Shown here one piece after another: positions 43,693 to 51,174 of a stretch of DNA of 64,000 nt. The DNA is taken from positions 124,001-188,000 of the forward strand of contig WGOD01000003.1 of NCBI GenBank assembly GCA_016124205.1, read 5' to 3'. The position numbers were made by a program, and so were the translations under genes. The notes beneath the pieces were generated by a model. The model made no database searches and was not told the DNA's origin. It saw nothing but the letters and a program-made list of their open reading frames with translations. Source of the stretch: Alphaproteobacteria bacterium. GTDB lineage: Bacteria; Pseudomonadota; Alphaproteobacteria; Caulobacterales; Maricaulaceae. Numbering within the stretch: the stretch's first letter is position 1; each line of letters opens with the position of its first letter.

Positions 43693-44853
43693 ATGAGCTT
43701 CATCGATCGCGTCCTCGGACGCGAAACGAAGACGAGTGCCGCGAAACGGCTGATCGCGCTGTCGCTGGGCAGCCGGGCGGCCTGGACGCCGCGCGACTAT
43801 GCGGCGCTGGCGCGCGAAGGCTTTGCGCGCAATCCGGTGGCGCACCGGTGTGTCCGCCTGATCGCCGAGGCCGCTGCCGCCGCGCCGCTGAAAGTGCTGC
43901 GCGGGGGTGAGGTGCGCGAGGGTGATCCCGCTGCGTCGATACTGGCCCGGCCCAATCCCGATCAGTCAGGGGCGGAGCTGCTGGAGGACCATTACGGCTA
44001 TCTGCAGGTCGCGGGGAATGCCTACCTGGAACTCGCCGCGCTCGACGGGACACCGCGCGAACTGTTTTCGCTGCGCCCCGACCGGATGCGGGTTCTGCCC
44101 GGGCCGCGCGGCTGGCCGGATGGCTGGGAATACACGGTGGGTGGACGCAGCGTGCGCTTCGCCCGCGACCGGGCCAGCGGGCAGAGTCCGATCCTGCATG
44201 CCCGCCTGTTTCACCCCTCCGACGACCATTACGGCCTGTCGCCGCTCGAGGCCGCCGCCGCGGCGGTCGATGTGCACAATGCCGGCGGCGCCTGGGCCAA
44301 GGCGCTGCTGGACAATGCCGCGCGGCCGTCCGGCGCGCTCGTCGTGACCGCGAAAGAGGGCGAGGGGCGGCTGACCGACGAGCAGTATGAGCGGTTGAAG
44401 GCGGAGCTGGCTGACGCGCATGCCGGCCCAGCCAATGCCGGGCGGCCGATGCTGCTGGAAGGCGGGCTCGACTGGAAGCCGATGGCGCTGACCCCCGCCG
44501 ACATGGACTTCACCGGCGCGCGGCGCGAGGCGGCGCGGGAGATCGCGCTGGCTTTCGGCGTGCCACCGATGCTGCTGGGTCTGCCGGGCGACAACACCTA
44601 TGCGAACTACCGGGAGGCCAATCTGGCCTTCTGGCGTCACACCGTTTTGCCGCTGGCGCGCAAGACGGCGGCGAGCCTGACCGGCTGGCTGCAGCCCTGG
44701 TTCGGTACGGATCTGACCGTCACGGTCGAGGAGGACCGCCTGCCGGCCCTCGCCGAGGAGCGGGCGGCGCGCTGGGCGCAGGTCGTCGCGGCGGACTTCC
44801 TGAGCGCGGAGGAGAAACGCGCCCTTCTGGGTGTCAGGGGCGACGATGAGTGA
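43693..44853 (+). CDS. GTA g3: portal protein
   Basis: This 386-residue HK97-family portal protein forms the dodecameric ring through which DNA enters the capsid. Family stretches include NPVAHRCVRLIAEAAAAAPLKVL, ARPNPDQSGAELLEDHYGYLQVAGNAYLE and AFGVPPMLLGLPGDNTYANYREANLAFWRHTVLPL. GAGGAG precedes the ATG. Its end overlaps the next small gene by eight bases. Confidence 0.95.
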   Translation: MSFIDRVLGRETKTSAAKRLIALSLGSRAAWTPRDYAALAREGFARNPVAHRCVRLIAEAAAAAPLKVLRGGEVREGDPAASILARPNPDQSGAELLEDHYGYLQVAGNAYLELAALDGTPRELFSLRPDRMRVLPGPRGWPDGWEYTVGGRSVRFARDRASGQSPILHARLFHPSDDHYGLSPLEAAAAAVDVHNAGGAWAKALLDNAARPSGALVVTAKEGEGRLTDEQYERLKAELADAHAGPANAGRPMLLEGGLDWKPMALTPADMDFTGARREAAREIALAFGVPPMLLGLPGDNTYANYREANLAFWRHTVLPLARKTAASLTGWLQPWFGTDLTVTVEEDRLPALAEERAARWAQVVAADFLSAEEKRALLGVRGDDE

Positions 44854-45088
44854 CCCGGCGATGAGCTGGCGCGTCGAGCGCTCGGTGACGCTGGGCGTGA
44901 TCGTTGCGCTCGCCTTGCAGACCGGTGGGGCGCTGATCTGGGCCGGGGCGGCGGGTGAACGGCTCGACCGTCTGGAAAGCCAGAGCACGGCCCTGACCCA
45001 AGCCGGAGAGCGGCTCGCGCGGCTCGAGGAACAGATCGAACAGGCCCGCGAGAGCTTGAACCGCATCGAGCGCAGGCTCGAAGACTAG
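44846..45088 (+). CDS. GTA g3.5-like small membrane protein
   Basis: This encodes 80 residues with one hydrophobic segment (VTLGVIVALALQTGGALIWAGAAG) and then a coiled coil (ERLDRLESQSTALTQAGERLARLEEQIEQARESLNRIERRLED). It lies between portal and prohead protease, where RcGTA has g3.5, a small protein needed for particle formation. The start is the ATG at 44846, overlapping the portal stop. A GTG five codons earlier is possible. Confidence 0.75.
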   Translation: MSDPAMSWRVERSVTLGVIVALALQTGGALIWAGAAGERLDRLESQSTALTQAGERLARLEEQIEQARESLNRIERRLED

Positions 45089-45113
45089 TTTTCTTAAACA
45101 CATGGAGAAGCCC

Positions 45114-45572
45114 ATGGAGCCGGACGCGATCGCGCCCGATGGCGGAGCCTTGCCGATCGAAGGCTATGCCAGCCTGTTCAACATCCCGGACCTGAATGGC
45201 GACATCGTGCGGCCCGGCGCCTTCGCGCGGAGCCTGAAGCGCCAGGGCGTGCGCGGGGTGCGCATGCTGTTCCAGCACGAGGCGGGCGAGCCTGTCGGCG
45301 TGTGGGACGAGATGCGCGAGGACGCGACCGGGCTCTATGTCCGCGGCCGCGTCCTGAAGGCTGCGCCCCGGGGACGGGCGACGGCCAGCCTGATCGCTCA
45401 AGGCGCGGTCGACGGCCTGTCCATCGGCTTTCGCACGATCCGCTTCGCGCCGCTGAAGGCCGGCGGACGCGAACTGATCGAACTCGATCTCTGGGAAGTG
45501 TCGGTCGTGACCTTCCCGATGCTGCCGCAGGCGCGTCTTCGCGTCGCGGAACCGGCCGCCGTCGCGGCGTGA
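45114..45572 (+). CDS. GTA g4: HK97-type prohead protease
   Basis: This 152-residue serine protease matures the capsid. Conserved blocks are GYASLFNIPDLNGDIVRPGAFARSL, RMLFQHEAGEPVGVWDEMREDATGLYVRGRVL (catalytic His in QHE), VDGLSIGFRT (catalytic Ser) and LWEVSVVTFPMLPQARL. I prefer the ATG at 45114, which has GGAG in front, to the ATG four codons upstream, which has no ribosome site. It probably cleaves the N-terminal region of the capsid protein encoded next. Confidence 0.94.
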   Translation: MEPDAIAPDGGALPIEGYASLFNIPDLNGDIVRPGAFARSLKRQGVRGVRMLFQHEAGEPVGVWDEMREDATGLYVRGRVLKAAPRGRATASLIAQGAVDGLSIGFRTIRFAPLKAGGRELIELDLWEVSVVTFPMLPQARLRVAEPAAVAA

Positions 45573-45603
45573 CCGGCCCCCGTCTGAAAACCAAGGGAAA
45601 ATC

Positions 45604-46824
45604 ATGAAGAAAGAAACCAAGATGGCGGCGCCGTCGGCGGAAACGCGCGCGGCGCTGTCGGAAGTCCTCTGCGCCTTCGAAGCCTTCAAGGACGCCAATG
45701 ACCGGCGCCTCACCGAGATCGAGGCGAAGTCGTCCGCCGATCCGCTGCTGACCGAGAAAGTGGCACGCATCGACACCGCGCTGACCGAGGCGAAGTCGCG
45801 GCTCGACCGCCTGTCGCTCGATGCGGCGCGGCCGGGCCTCGAAGCCGGGCGTCCGTCCAGCGAACGCAAGGCGGCGTGGGACGGCTATATGCGCTCCGGC
45901 CAGCTGAGTGCCGGCATCGAGGGCAAGGCGCTGTCGGCGGGATCGAACCCCGATGGCGGCTATGTCGCCCCGGCGGAAACCCAGGCGCTGATCGACCGGC
46001 TGATGGCCGATGTCTCACCGATCCGCGCCATCGCCAGCGTGCGCCAGACCACGGCGAACGTGTTCAAGAAGCCGGTCTCGCTGGGCGGTGCGGCGACGGG
46101 CTGGGTCGCGGAAACCGCAGACCGGGACCAGACGGCGACGCCGACGCTGGACCTGCTCGATTTCCCGGTGGCCGAGCTCTACGCCATGCCGGCGGCGACG
46201 ACCGCGCTGCTCGACGATGCGGCGACGGATCTCGACCTGTGGCTGGCGGAAGAAGTGCGCGACGTGTTCGCGGCGCAGGAAGGCGCGGCCTTCATCTCCG
46301 GCAACGGCACGAACAAGCCGAAGGGCTTTCTCAGCTACACGATGGTCGCCGAGGCGAGCCATGCCTGGGACAAGATCGGCTACCTCGCCACGGGCGTGGA
46401 CGGCGATTTCGCTGCCTCCGATCCGGCCGACGACCTGATCGACCTGATCTATGCGCCGAAGGCGGCCTACCGCGCGAATGGGCGGTTCGTGATGAACCGC
46501 CGCACGGTCAGTGCCGTGCGGAAGTTCAAGGATTCCAATGGCGATTATATCTGGCAGCCCTCGCTGAATGCCGGGGGCGAGGCGACGCTGCTCGGCTATC
46601 CCGTCACCGAGGCCGAGGACATGCCGGACATCGGTTCGGACGCTTTCGCGATTGCTTTCGGCGATTTCGAGAAGGGGTATCTGATCGTCGACCGGCAGGG
46701 CATCCAGGTGCTGCGCGATCCGTATTCGGCCAAGCCCTACGTCCTTTTCTACACCACCAAGCGCGTCGGCGGCGGGGTGCAGAATTTCGACGCCATCAAG
46801 CTTTTGAAGTTCGGCGTGTCGTAA
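45604..46824 (+). CDS. GTA g5: major capsid protein (HK97 fold)
   Basis: This encodes 406 residues. The first about 100 are a charged helical delta domain, probably removed by the g4 protease. The HK97 core begins around SAGSNPDGGYVAPAETQALIDRL and includes ISGNGTNKPKGFLSY, DLIYAPKAAYRANGRFVMNRRT and GYLIVDRQGIQVLRDPYSAKPYVLFYTTKRVGG. The length is close to the RcGTA capsid protein. The gene is followed by a hairpin and then by four genes on the opposite strand. Confidence 0.96.
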   Translation: MKKETKMAAPSAETRAALSEVLCAFEAFKDANDRRLTEIEAKSSADPLLTEKVARIDTALTEAKSRLDRLSLDAARPGLEAGRPSSERKAAWDGYMRSGQLSAGIEGKALSAGSNPDGGYVAPAETQALIDRLMADVSPIRAIASVRQTTANVFKKPVSLGGAATGWVAETADRDQTATPTLDLLDFPVAELYAMPAATTALLDDAATDLDLWLAEEVRDVFAAQEGAAFISGNGTNKPKGFLSYTMVAEASHAWDKIGYLATGVDGDFAASDPADDLIDLIYAPKAAYRANGRFVMNRRTVSAVRKFKDSNGDYIWQPSLNAGGEATLLGYPVTEAEDMPDIGSDAFAIAFGDFEKGYLIVDRQGIQVLRDPYSAKPYVLFYTTKRVGGGVQNFDAIKLLKFGVS

Positions 46825-46839
46825 GGCGCGCCGGATGTT

Positions 46840-46873
46840 GCCCGGCCGGGTGCGCCCCTCCGCCCGGCCGGGC
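46840..46873. terminator. terminator-like hairpin between GTA g5 and antisense block A
   Basis: GCCCGGCCGGG (46840-46850) and CCCGGCCGGGC (46863-46873) are perfect inverted repeats with a 12-base loop, between convergent genes. The stem is very stable but lacks a T-run on either side. If it stops transcription, the GTA operon would need antitermination to pass it, which would suit a GafZ-type factor. Confidence 0.5.
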
Positions 46874-46875
46874 GG

Positions 46876-47412
46876 CTATCCCCATCCGTCGACATTGGGC
46901 CAGTTTTCGTAGAAGCGGGCGCGGCGTTCACGGAGATCTTTCGGGAGGAACAGCTTTGCGTTCAGCCCCCGGGTCAGGCCAATCCAGAAGACCGACATGA
47001 ACCAGATACCGACAAAAACGATGGGAAAAAGGATCAAAACGGCCAGGACCGGTTGCCACAGCCTTGATTCCCATTGCGCGACGCGTTCGGGATCCAGACC
47101 GGTCGTGGCGAAGGACGCAAGGCCAGCGACGAGAAGCAAAACTCCGAGACCGGCTAGCAGGACAGCCATCCCGTATCGAACCTCGGGACCATAATGCAGC
47201 GGCTTTCGCTTACCCGAAGGTGCAAAGGGCCAACGACCGTCGCCCCGGTCTGCGAAGAACCACAGGCCGAAGATCACAAGAGTTATCGAAAACCAGACGC
47301 CGATTCCTACCGCTAACAACCAGCTCTGTTCCGAGCCGTAACCCGCAACCACAAGCGGGAATGCGATGACCGGCGCAGCAAGCGCGTAGCGGAAGAACCA
47401 GCGCGCCAGCAT
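46876..47412 (-). CDS. four-helix membrane protein, block A, paralogue of the next gene upstream
   Basis: This encodes 178 residues from the ATG at 47412 (TGATG overlap with the upstream stop, GGATGGGG as ribosome site); an ATG three codons earlier is possible. About four hydrophobic helices are seen. The loop GDGRWPFAP-x6-YGPEV and the C-terminus WPNVDGWG are shared with the protein encoded at 47412-47987 (GDGAWPFTP, APEV, WPNVDGWG). The two genes are therefore tandem duplicates. No known family was recognised. The gene lies antisense inside the GTA operon and reads toward g5. Confidence 0.7.
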   Translation of the reverse strand: MLARWFFRYALAAPVIAFPLVVAGYGSEQSWLLAVGIGVWFSITLVIFGLWFFADRGDGRWPFAPSGKRKPLHYGPEVRYGMAVLLAGLGVLLLVAGLASFATTGLDPERVAQWESRLWQPVLAVLILFPIVFVGIWFMSVFWIGLTRGLNAKLFLPKDLRERRARFYENWPNVDGWG

Positions 47413-47987
47413 CAGCCCCATCCGTCGACGTTGGGCCAGCTCGTATTGAAGTGGTGGCGGCGCATCCGGAGTTTGTACGGCACGATCGAGATCCGGAACT
47501 CCTGATCAGGCGTCCGGCGCGCGATCCCAACTGCTTGGGCGACGGCGAGGGGAAAGAGAAAGGGCCAGCCAACGAGGGCCACGAACGCTGCCATAACCAT
47601 GAAGGACCCAAGGAAGGTGTTGAAAACGAACACGCCAGCCCATGTGAGCCCCCATCCGACGGTCCCGATTGCGAGCAACGCAAACATCGAGCAGGCCGAC
47701 CAGCGTAGCCAGAAACCCACCTCCGGCGCCCACCGGGTCGGTGGCGGGCCGTCGGTCGGGGTGAAGGGCCAGGCCCCGTCTCCCGTGGGAGTCTTGAACC
47801 AAGCCCAGACGATCAGACCGACACCAAGATTCAGCGCGATGCCGAAGATCGCGTAGAGCGCCCAGGACTGCATCCACAGGCTGGCCGCGAACATCAGCGG
47901 CGAGACCGCGACGAGGACGAGGCCGCTGCGGATCATGGTGCGGGCGGGGTGGGGTACGGTTCGGGGCACGGCAGCGTCGTCTGTCAT
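47412..47987 (-). CDS. four-helix membrane protein, block A, paralogue of the next gene downstream
   Basis: This encodes 191 residues. The cytoplasmic N-terminus (about 17 residues) is followed by four hydrophobic helices. The signature loop GDGAWPFTP-x8-WAPEV and the last eight residues WPNVDGWG repeat those of the neighbouring protein. At DNA level, 24 bases around the two 3' ends (46880-46903 and 47417-47440) differ at one position. The start overlaps the stop of the 75-residue gene by four bases. Function unknown. Confidence 0.7.
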   Translation of the reverse strand: MTDDAAVPRTVPHPARTMIRSGLVLVAVSPLMFAASLWMQSWALYAIFGIALNLGVGLIVWAWFKTPTGDGAWPFTPTDGPPPTRWAPEVGFWLRWSACSMFALLAIGTVGWGLTWAGVFVFNTFLGSFMVMAAFVALVGWPFLFPLAVAQAVGIARRTPDQEFRISIVPYKLRMRRHHFNTSWPNVDGWG

Positions 47988-48211
47988 GGGGTTTCCGCCT
48001 CGACGCCGGTTCTGGTCTGCCGTGAGGCGTTCGTGATCAGCACTGCGATCGCGATCCCGAGGGCAATCACCGGAGCAATCACCGCCAGCGCGATGCCGAG
48101 CTGAGAGGCCCAGATCGGTCCGTCGAGAAAGTAGCTTCCTACACTGGCGACCATTCCGATCAGGATGCCGAAGAACGCGAGCACAATCATGGCGAGCGCA
48201 AGACGTTTCAC
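47984..48211 (-). CDS. two-helix small membrane protein, block A
   Basis: This encodes 75 residues, starting with a GTG that overlaps the upstream stop (GTGA). Two hydrophobic helices (ALAMIVLAFFGILIGMVASVGSYF and LGIALAVIAPVIALGIAIAVLI) fill most of it, followed by a short polar tail. Four-base overlaps on both sides show it is part of one translational unit with its neighbours. No family was recognised. Confidence 0.65.
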   Translation of the reverse strand: MKRLALAMIVLAFFGILIGMVASVGSYFLDGPIWASQLGIALAVIAPVIALGIAIAVLITNASRQTRTGVEAETP

Positions 48212-48777
48212 CGCTTCGGCTCCTTCAATTCGCGCTCCATTTGCTCGCGCAGGGCGCGTTCGGCGGTGCTGGAAGCATCATCGGAACCGCCCAAGTCGCC
48301 CCGGTCCTTCGACGTGAAGAAATGCGCAGCGACGGAAAAGACTGAAAACAGGCCAAGCAGCAACGTCCAGCGGGCGAAGTCGGTCTCGATCAAGAGCCAG
48401 ACCGGCAATGCAGAAATTGCGGTGAGCACGAGAACGACCAGGAAGTTGCGCGTGCGCTGGTCACGCTCCTGACGTTTTTCTTCACGGGTCAGTTCTGGAA
48501 TGCCGGCGTTTTTGCGATCGGCTTCGGCCCCATCGACAGCGTCAAATATCGCTTCGAAAAGGATCTGTCCGAGGAGAAACGGCGCCATGAAGATGGGGAT
48601 CAGGAAAATCCAAAGCCCCGTCTGGAACAGGAAGTCCCGACCACCGGGAATGGCGAACGCAATCGCTGCCAGTCCGAAATAAGCCGCGCAAAAAACGGCC
48701 CACCAGATCAGGTTTCGCATGAGCCGCCGCCACAGTGTGGACGGCGGTTTTTCTTTATCGACAGGACGAAGAGACAT
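48208..48777 (-). CDS. four-helix membrane protein with cytoplasmic loop, first gene of block A
   Basis: This encodes 189 residues from the ATG at 48777, which has GGAGG four bases upstream. Starts at 48795 and 48720 are also open. Two helices (residues about 27-75), a charged loop (ADRKNAGIPELTREEKRQERDQRTRN), two more helices and a charged coiled tail (ERALREQMERELKEP) are seen. The chosen start shares a CATG with the start of GTA g6 on the other strand, so the two genes begin back to back with their ribosome sites inside each other's reading frames. Function unknown. Confidence 0.65.
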   Translation of the reverse strand: MSLRPVDKEKPPSTLWRRLMRNLIWWAVFCAAYFGLAAIAFAIPGGRDFLFQTGLWIFLIPIFMAPFLLGQILFEAIFDAVDGAEADRKNAGIPELTREEKRQERDQRTRNFLVVLVLTAISALPVWLLIETDFARWTLLLGLFSVFSVAAHFFTSKDRGDLGGSDDASSTAERALREQMERELKEPKR

Positions 48778-49360
48778 GACCCTCCAACTCGTCACGCCGC
48801 CGGCGGCCGAGCCGGTGACGCTCGCCCAGGCGAAAGCCTATCTGCGCGCCGGTTACGACGCCGAGGATGAGCTGATCCTACAACTTGTCCGCGCCGCACG
48901 CGAGCGGGTCGAGGCCGAAACCGGACGGGCGCTGATCACGCGCACCTACCGGGAGGTGCTGGACGACTGGGCGGTGCCGGGGCGGTTCGCGCCGCCGGGC
49001 CAGCTGCGCCTGCCCATGCCGCCGCTGATTGCGGTCGGCGAAATCGTCTTCCTCGACGAGGAGGACGCCGAGACCGAATGGCCGGCGGACCAGTATTTCG
49101 TCGACACGGACGCGGATCCGGGCCGGATCGCGGTGCGGGGCCGCTCGACCTTTCCCCGCCCGCCGCGCGCGATCGCAGGGATCAGGATCACCTTCGAGGC
49201 CGGCTATGGCACGGACCCCGAGGACGTGCCCTCGGCCCTGCGCGATGCGGTGCTGCGCCTGACGGCGGAAGGGTATGCGCGGCGGGAAGCGGTGGGAAAC
49301 TCGCCGCTGCCGCTCTCGGTCCAGGCGCTGCTCGCGCCCTACCGCCGGGTGCGGATATGA
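48776..49360 (+). CDS. GTA g6: head-tail connector protein
   Basis: This 194-residue protein is of the phage gp6/phiE125 gp8 connector family, which docks under the portal. Typical features are VTLAQAKAYLRAGYDAEDELILQLVRAARERVEAETGRALITRTYREVLDDW and the C-terminal ITFEAGYGTDPEDVPSALRDAVLRLTAEGYARREAVG. The start codon shares bases with the start of block A on the other strand. It ends in an ATGA overlap with the DUF3168 gene, so there is no room for the g7 gene that RcGTA has here. Confidence 0.9.
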   Translation: MTLQLVTPPAAEPVTLAQAKAYLRAGYDAEDELILQLVRAARERVEAETGRALITRTYREVLDDWAVPGRFAPPGQLRLPMPPLIAVGEIVFLDEEDAETEWPADQYFVDTDADPGRIAVRGRSTFPRPPRAIAGIRITFEAGYGTDPEDVPSALRDAVLRLTAEGYARREAVGNSPLPLSVQALLAPYRRVRI

Positions 49361-49770
49361 GCGCCGAAGCCGCGTTTCAGGACGCGCTGATCGCGCACCT
49401 CAGCGCCGATGCGGGCGTGGTCGCGCTGCTGGGTGATCCACCGCGCGTGTTCGACGAGGAGCCGGCCGGAGCAGCCTACCCCTATGTCACCATCGGGCGC
49501 GGGGTGAGCGAGGACGCGGACGCGTCCGGCGCCCGCGTGATCGAACACCGGCTGACCCTGCATGTCTGGGTGCGTCATGGCGGGCGGCGCGAGGCAAAGA
49601 CCATCGTCGATGCCATGCGCACCGCCGGGCATGAGGCGGCGCTAACGCTCGCCGGCGGATGGCGCTGCGTCTTCTGCCGCTCGGTCTATGCCGATGCCTT
49701 CCGCACCGCCGACAGCCGCATCGCCCACGGCGTCATCCGCTTCCGGGCGCTGCTGGAGGAGGAGGGTTAG
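49357..49770 (+). CDS. GTA g8: tail terminator (DUF3168)
   Basis: This encodes 137 residues of the DUF3168 family. Signatures are AAFQDALIAHLSADAGVVALLGDPPRVFDEEPAGAAYPYVTIG, EHRLTLHVWVRHGGRREAKTIVDAM and the SRIAHGVIRFRALLEE end. It caps the tail tube and joins it to the head. The ATG overlaps the g6 stop. Six bases after its stop begins the 3' end of antisense block B. Confidence 0.93.
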   Translation: MSAEAAFQDALIAHLSADAGVVALLGDPPRVFDEEPAGAAYPYVTIGRGVSEDADASGARVIEHRLTLHVWVRHGGRREAKTIVDAMRTAGHEAALTLAGGWRCVFCRSVYADAFRTADSRIAHGVIRFRALLEEEG

Positions 49771-49775
49771 GAAGG

Positions 49776-50222
49776 TCACCGCGCCTCGCGCCAGTAGGCG
49801 ATGTAGTGCGACGCAGAGAGGTAAATCACGGTCGGGGCAAACAGGACGATCATCAGTTCCACGGGCCGGCTGTCCGACGCGATGACCCAGTTCTTGGCGA
49901 TCAGGATTGCAAGCACGATGCCCGCGAAGATGGCAAAAACCATCGCCATGCCGGGGAAATAGGGATCGTCGCGATCCAGCGGCCAGGCGAAGGATCCGCG
50001 CGAGAGCGACCGGAAAATAGAGCGGCCGATGGCGCGTTCGAACCTCCAGAAGACCAAAGCCGCTGCCAAGCCGATCAGGGCGGCGAGAAGTGTGCCGAGC
50101 CAAGGGTAGAATGCACCCTCGAAGAAGATCAGGTCGGCTGGCTCGTCAGGCATGATGATGGCGATCAGGAATCCGATCACGAGTGCTGCCACGACGAGCG
50201 AGAAGAACGCCAGCCGGGTCAT
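49776..50222 (-). CDS. four-helix membrane protein, block B, paralogue of the next gene upstream
   Basis: This encodes 148 residues with four hydrophobic helices. The middle GRSIFRSLSRGSFAWPLDRDDPYFPG and the end APTVIYLSASHYIAYWREA align with RRSVWRSMSNVNVWPFRRDGVFVAG and WPSLVYLMGSHYYSRRNDP of the protein encoded at 50219. The two are therefore tandem duplicates. The ATG overlaps the upstream stop (ATGA). No family was recognised. It reads toward GTA g8. Confidence 0.7.
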   Translation of the reverse strand: MTRLAFFSLVVAALVIGFLIAIIMPDEPADLIFFEGAFYPWLGTLLAALIGLAAALVFWRFERAIGRSIFRSLSRGSFAWPLDRDDPYFPGMAMVFAIFAGIVLAILIAKNWVIASDSRPVELMIVLFAPTVIYLSASHYIAYWREAR

Positions 50223-50668
50223 TCGGGATCGTTCCGCCGCGAATAATAGTGCGAACCCATGAGGTAGACGAGCGAGGGCCAGAGCATCACGCCGGCCAGC
50301 GCGATCGCGCGATGATCTGAGGGGAAGAATTGGGTCTTCACCGTCAGGGCGACGCCCGCGATCGCGAAGAGGACGGCGAACGCCATGCTGAGCCCGGCGA
50401 CGAAGACACCGTCGCGACGGAAGGGCCAGACGTTGACATTACTCATACTGCGCCAGACCGACCGGCGAAGAAGCCGCTCGATGAGCGCGAAGACCGCAGC
50501 CAGGGCGAAGCCGATGAGGAGCGCGATCGCAACGCCGAGCGTCGGGTAAAAATGTCCGTCGGAGATCTGACGGTCTATTTCGTTGCCGGGCGCGAACAGC
50601 TGGTCCGCAATTAAGAGCGGGATCGAAATGAGAACCAACAGGCCGAGGAAGGCGATCAGAGATCTCAC
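50219..50668 (-). CDS. four-helix membrane protein, block B, paralogue of the next gene downstream
   Basis: This encodes 149 residues from the GTG at 50668, in a GTGA overlap with the upstream stop; a GTG three codons earlier is also open. Helices at the N-terminus (SLIAFLGLLVLISIPLLIADQLF) and three more are seen. It shares the FYPTLGVAIALLIGF, R-S-V-W-R-S-M and SHYYSRR elements with its downstream duplicate. Function unknown. Confidence 0.7.
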   Translation of the reverse strand: MRSLIAFLGLLVLISIPLLIADQLFAPGNEIDRQISDGHFYPTLGVAIALLIGFALAAVFALIERLLRRSVWRSMSNVNVWPFRRDGVFVAGLSMAFAVLFAIAGVALTVKTQFFPSDHRAIALAGVMLWPSLVYLMGSHYYSRRNDPE

Positions 50669-51174
50669 CGCCGCCACCGCCAGCCGCGAGCGCGGAGGGT
50701 TTCGAGCATGTAGTAGCCTGTCCAGACGCCTGCCGCGATCGCGATCAGGTGCATGGCGGGAACAGACCGCCCCTCGAATTCGATCCGGATCCAGATATAG
50801 CCGCCGAGTGCGAGAATGAGCGCGAAGGCATAGATCAGAGCCATGCTGCGGCCGGTATTCACGCGCCGCGCGGCGCGCAGGACATGGGGCATTTTCAGGG
50901 TATCTGCCCGTTCCGCCTTGCCGAAATAGGCGATCACGAGACCCGCCACTATTGGCAGGCCGGACAGCCAGCAGACGAACAGGATAGCGAGATCGAAGGC
51001 GGGGTTCATCGGCCAGTTCGCAAGCGTCGGGCCGATACCGAAAATGGTCGCCGAGGTGATTCCGAGGGTGACGAGCATGAACACGAACGCGACACCGAAA
51101 TTCTGACCCAAGGTTTCGAGCCGCCCGGAAAACAGGCGGGCGTTTTCGGCTTGAGGTTCGGACGCGTCAGTCAT
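50665..51174 (-). CDS. four-helix membrane protein, block B, paralogue of the next gene upstream
   Basis: This encodes 169 residues. The cytoplasmic N-terminus carries LFSGRLETLGQNFGV, then four helices, ending RARGWRWRR. The upstream gene (51167-51676) has LFSGRLEALRRNVGV and CARGWRWRP at the same places, so the two are tandem duplicates. AGGAG precedes the ATG and the gene overlaps the upstream stop by eight bases. The 23 bases at 50671-50693 recur exactly at 51191-51213. Confidence 0.7.
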   Translation of the reverse strand: MTDASEPQAENARLFSGRLETLGQNFGVAFVFMLVTLGITSATIFGIGPTLANWPMNPAFDLAILFVCWLSGLPIVAGLVIAYFGKAERADTLKMPHVLRAARRVNTGRSMALIYAFALILALGGYIWIRIEFEGRSVPAMHLIAIAAGVWTGYYMLETLRARGWRWRR

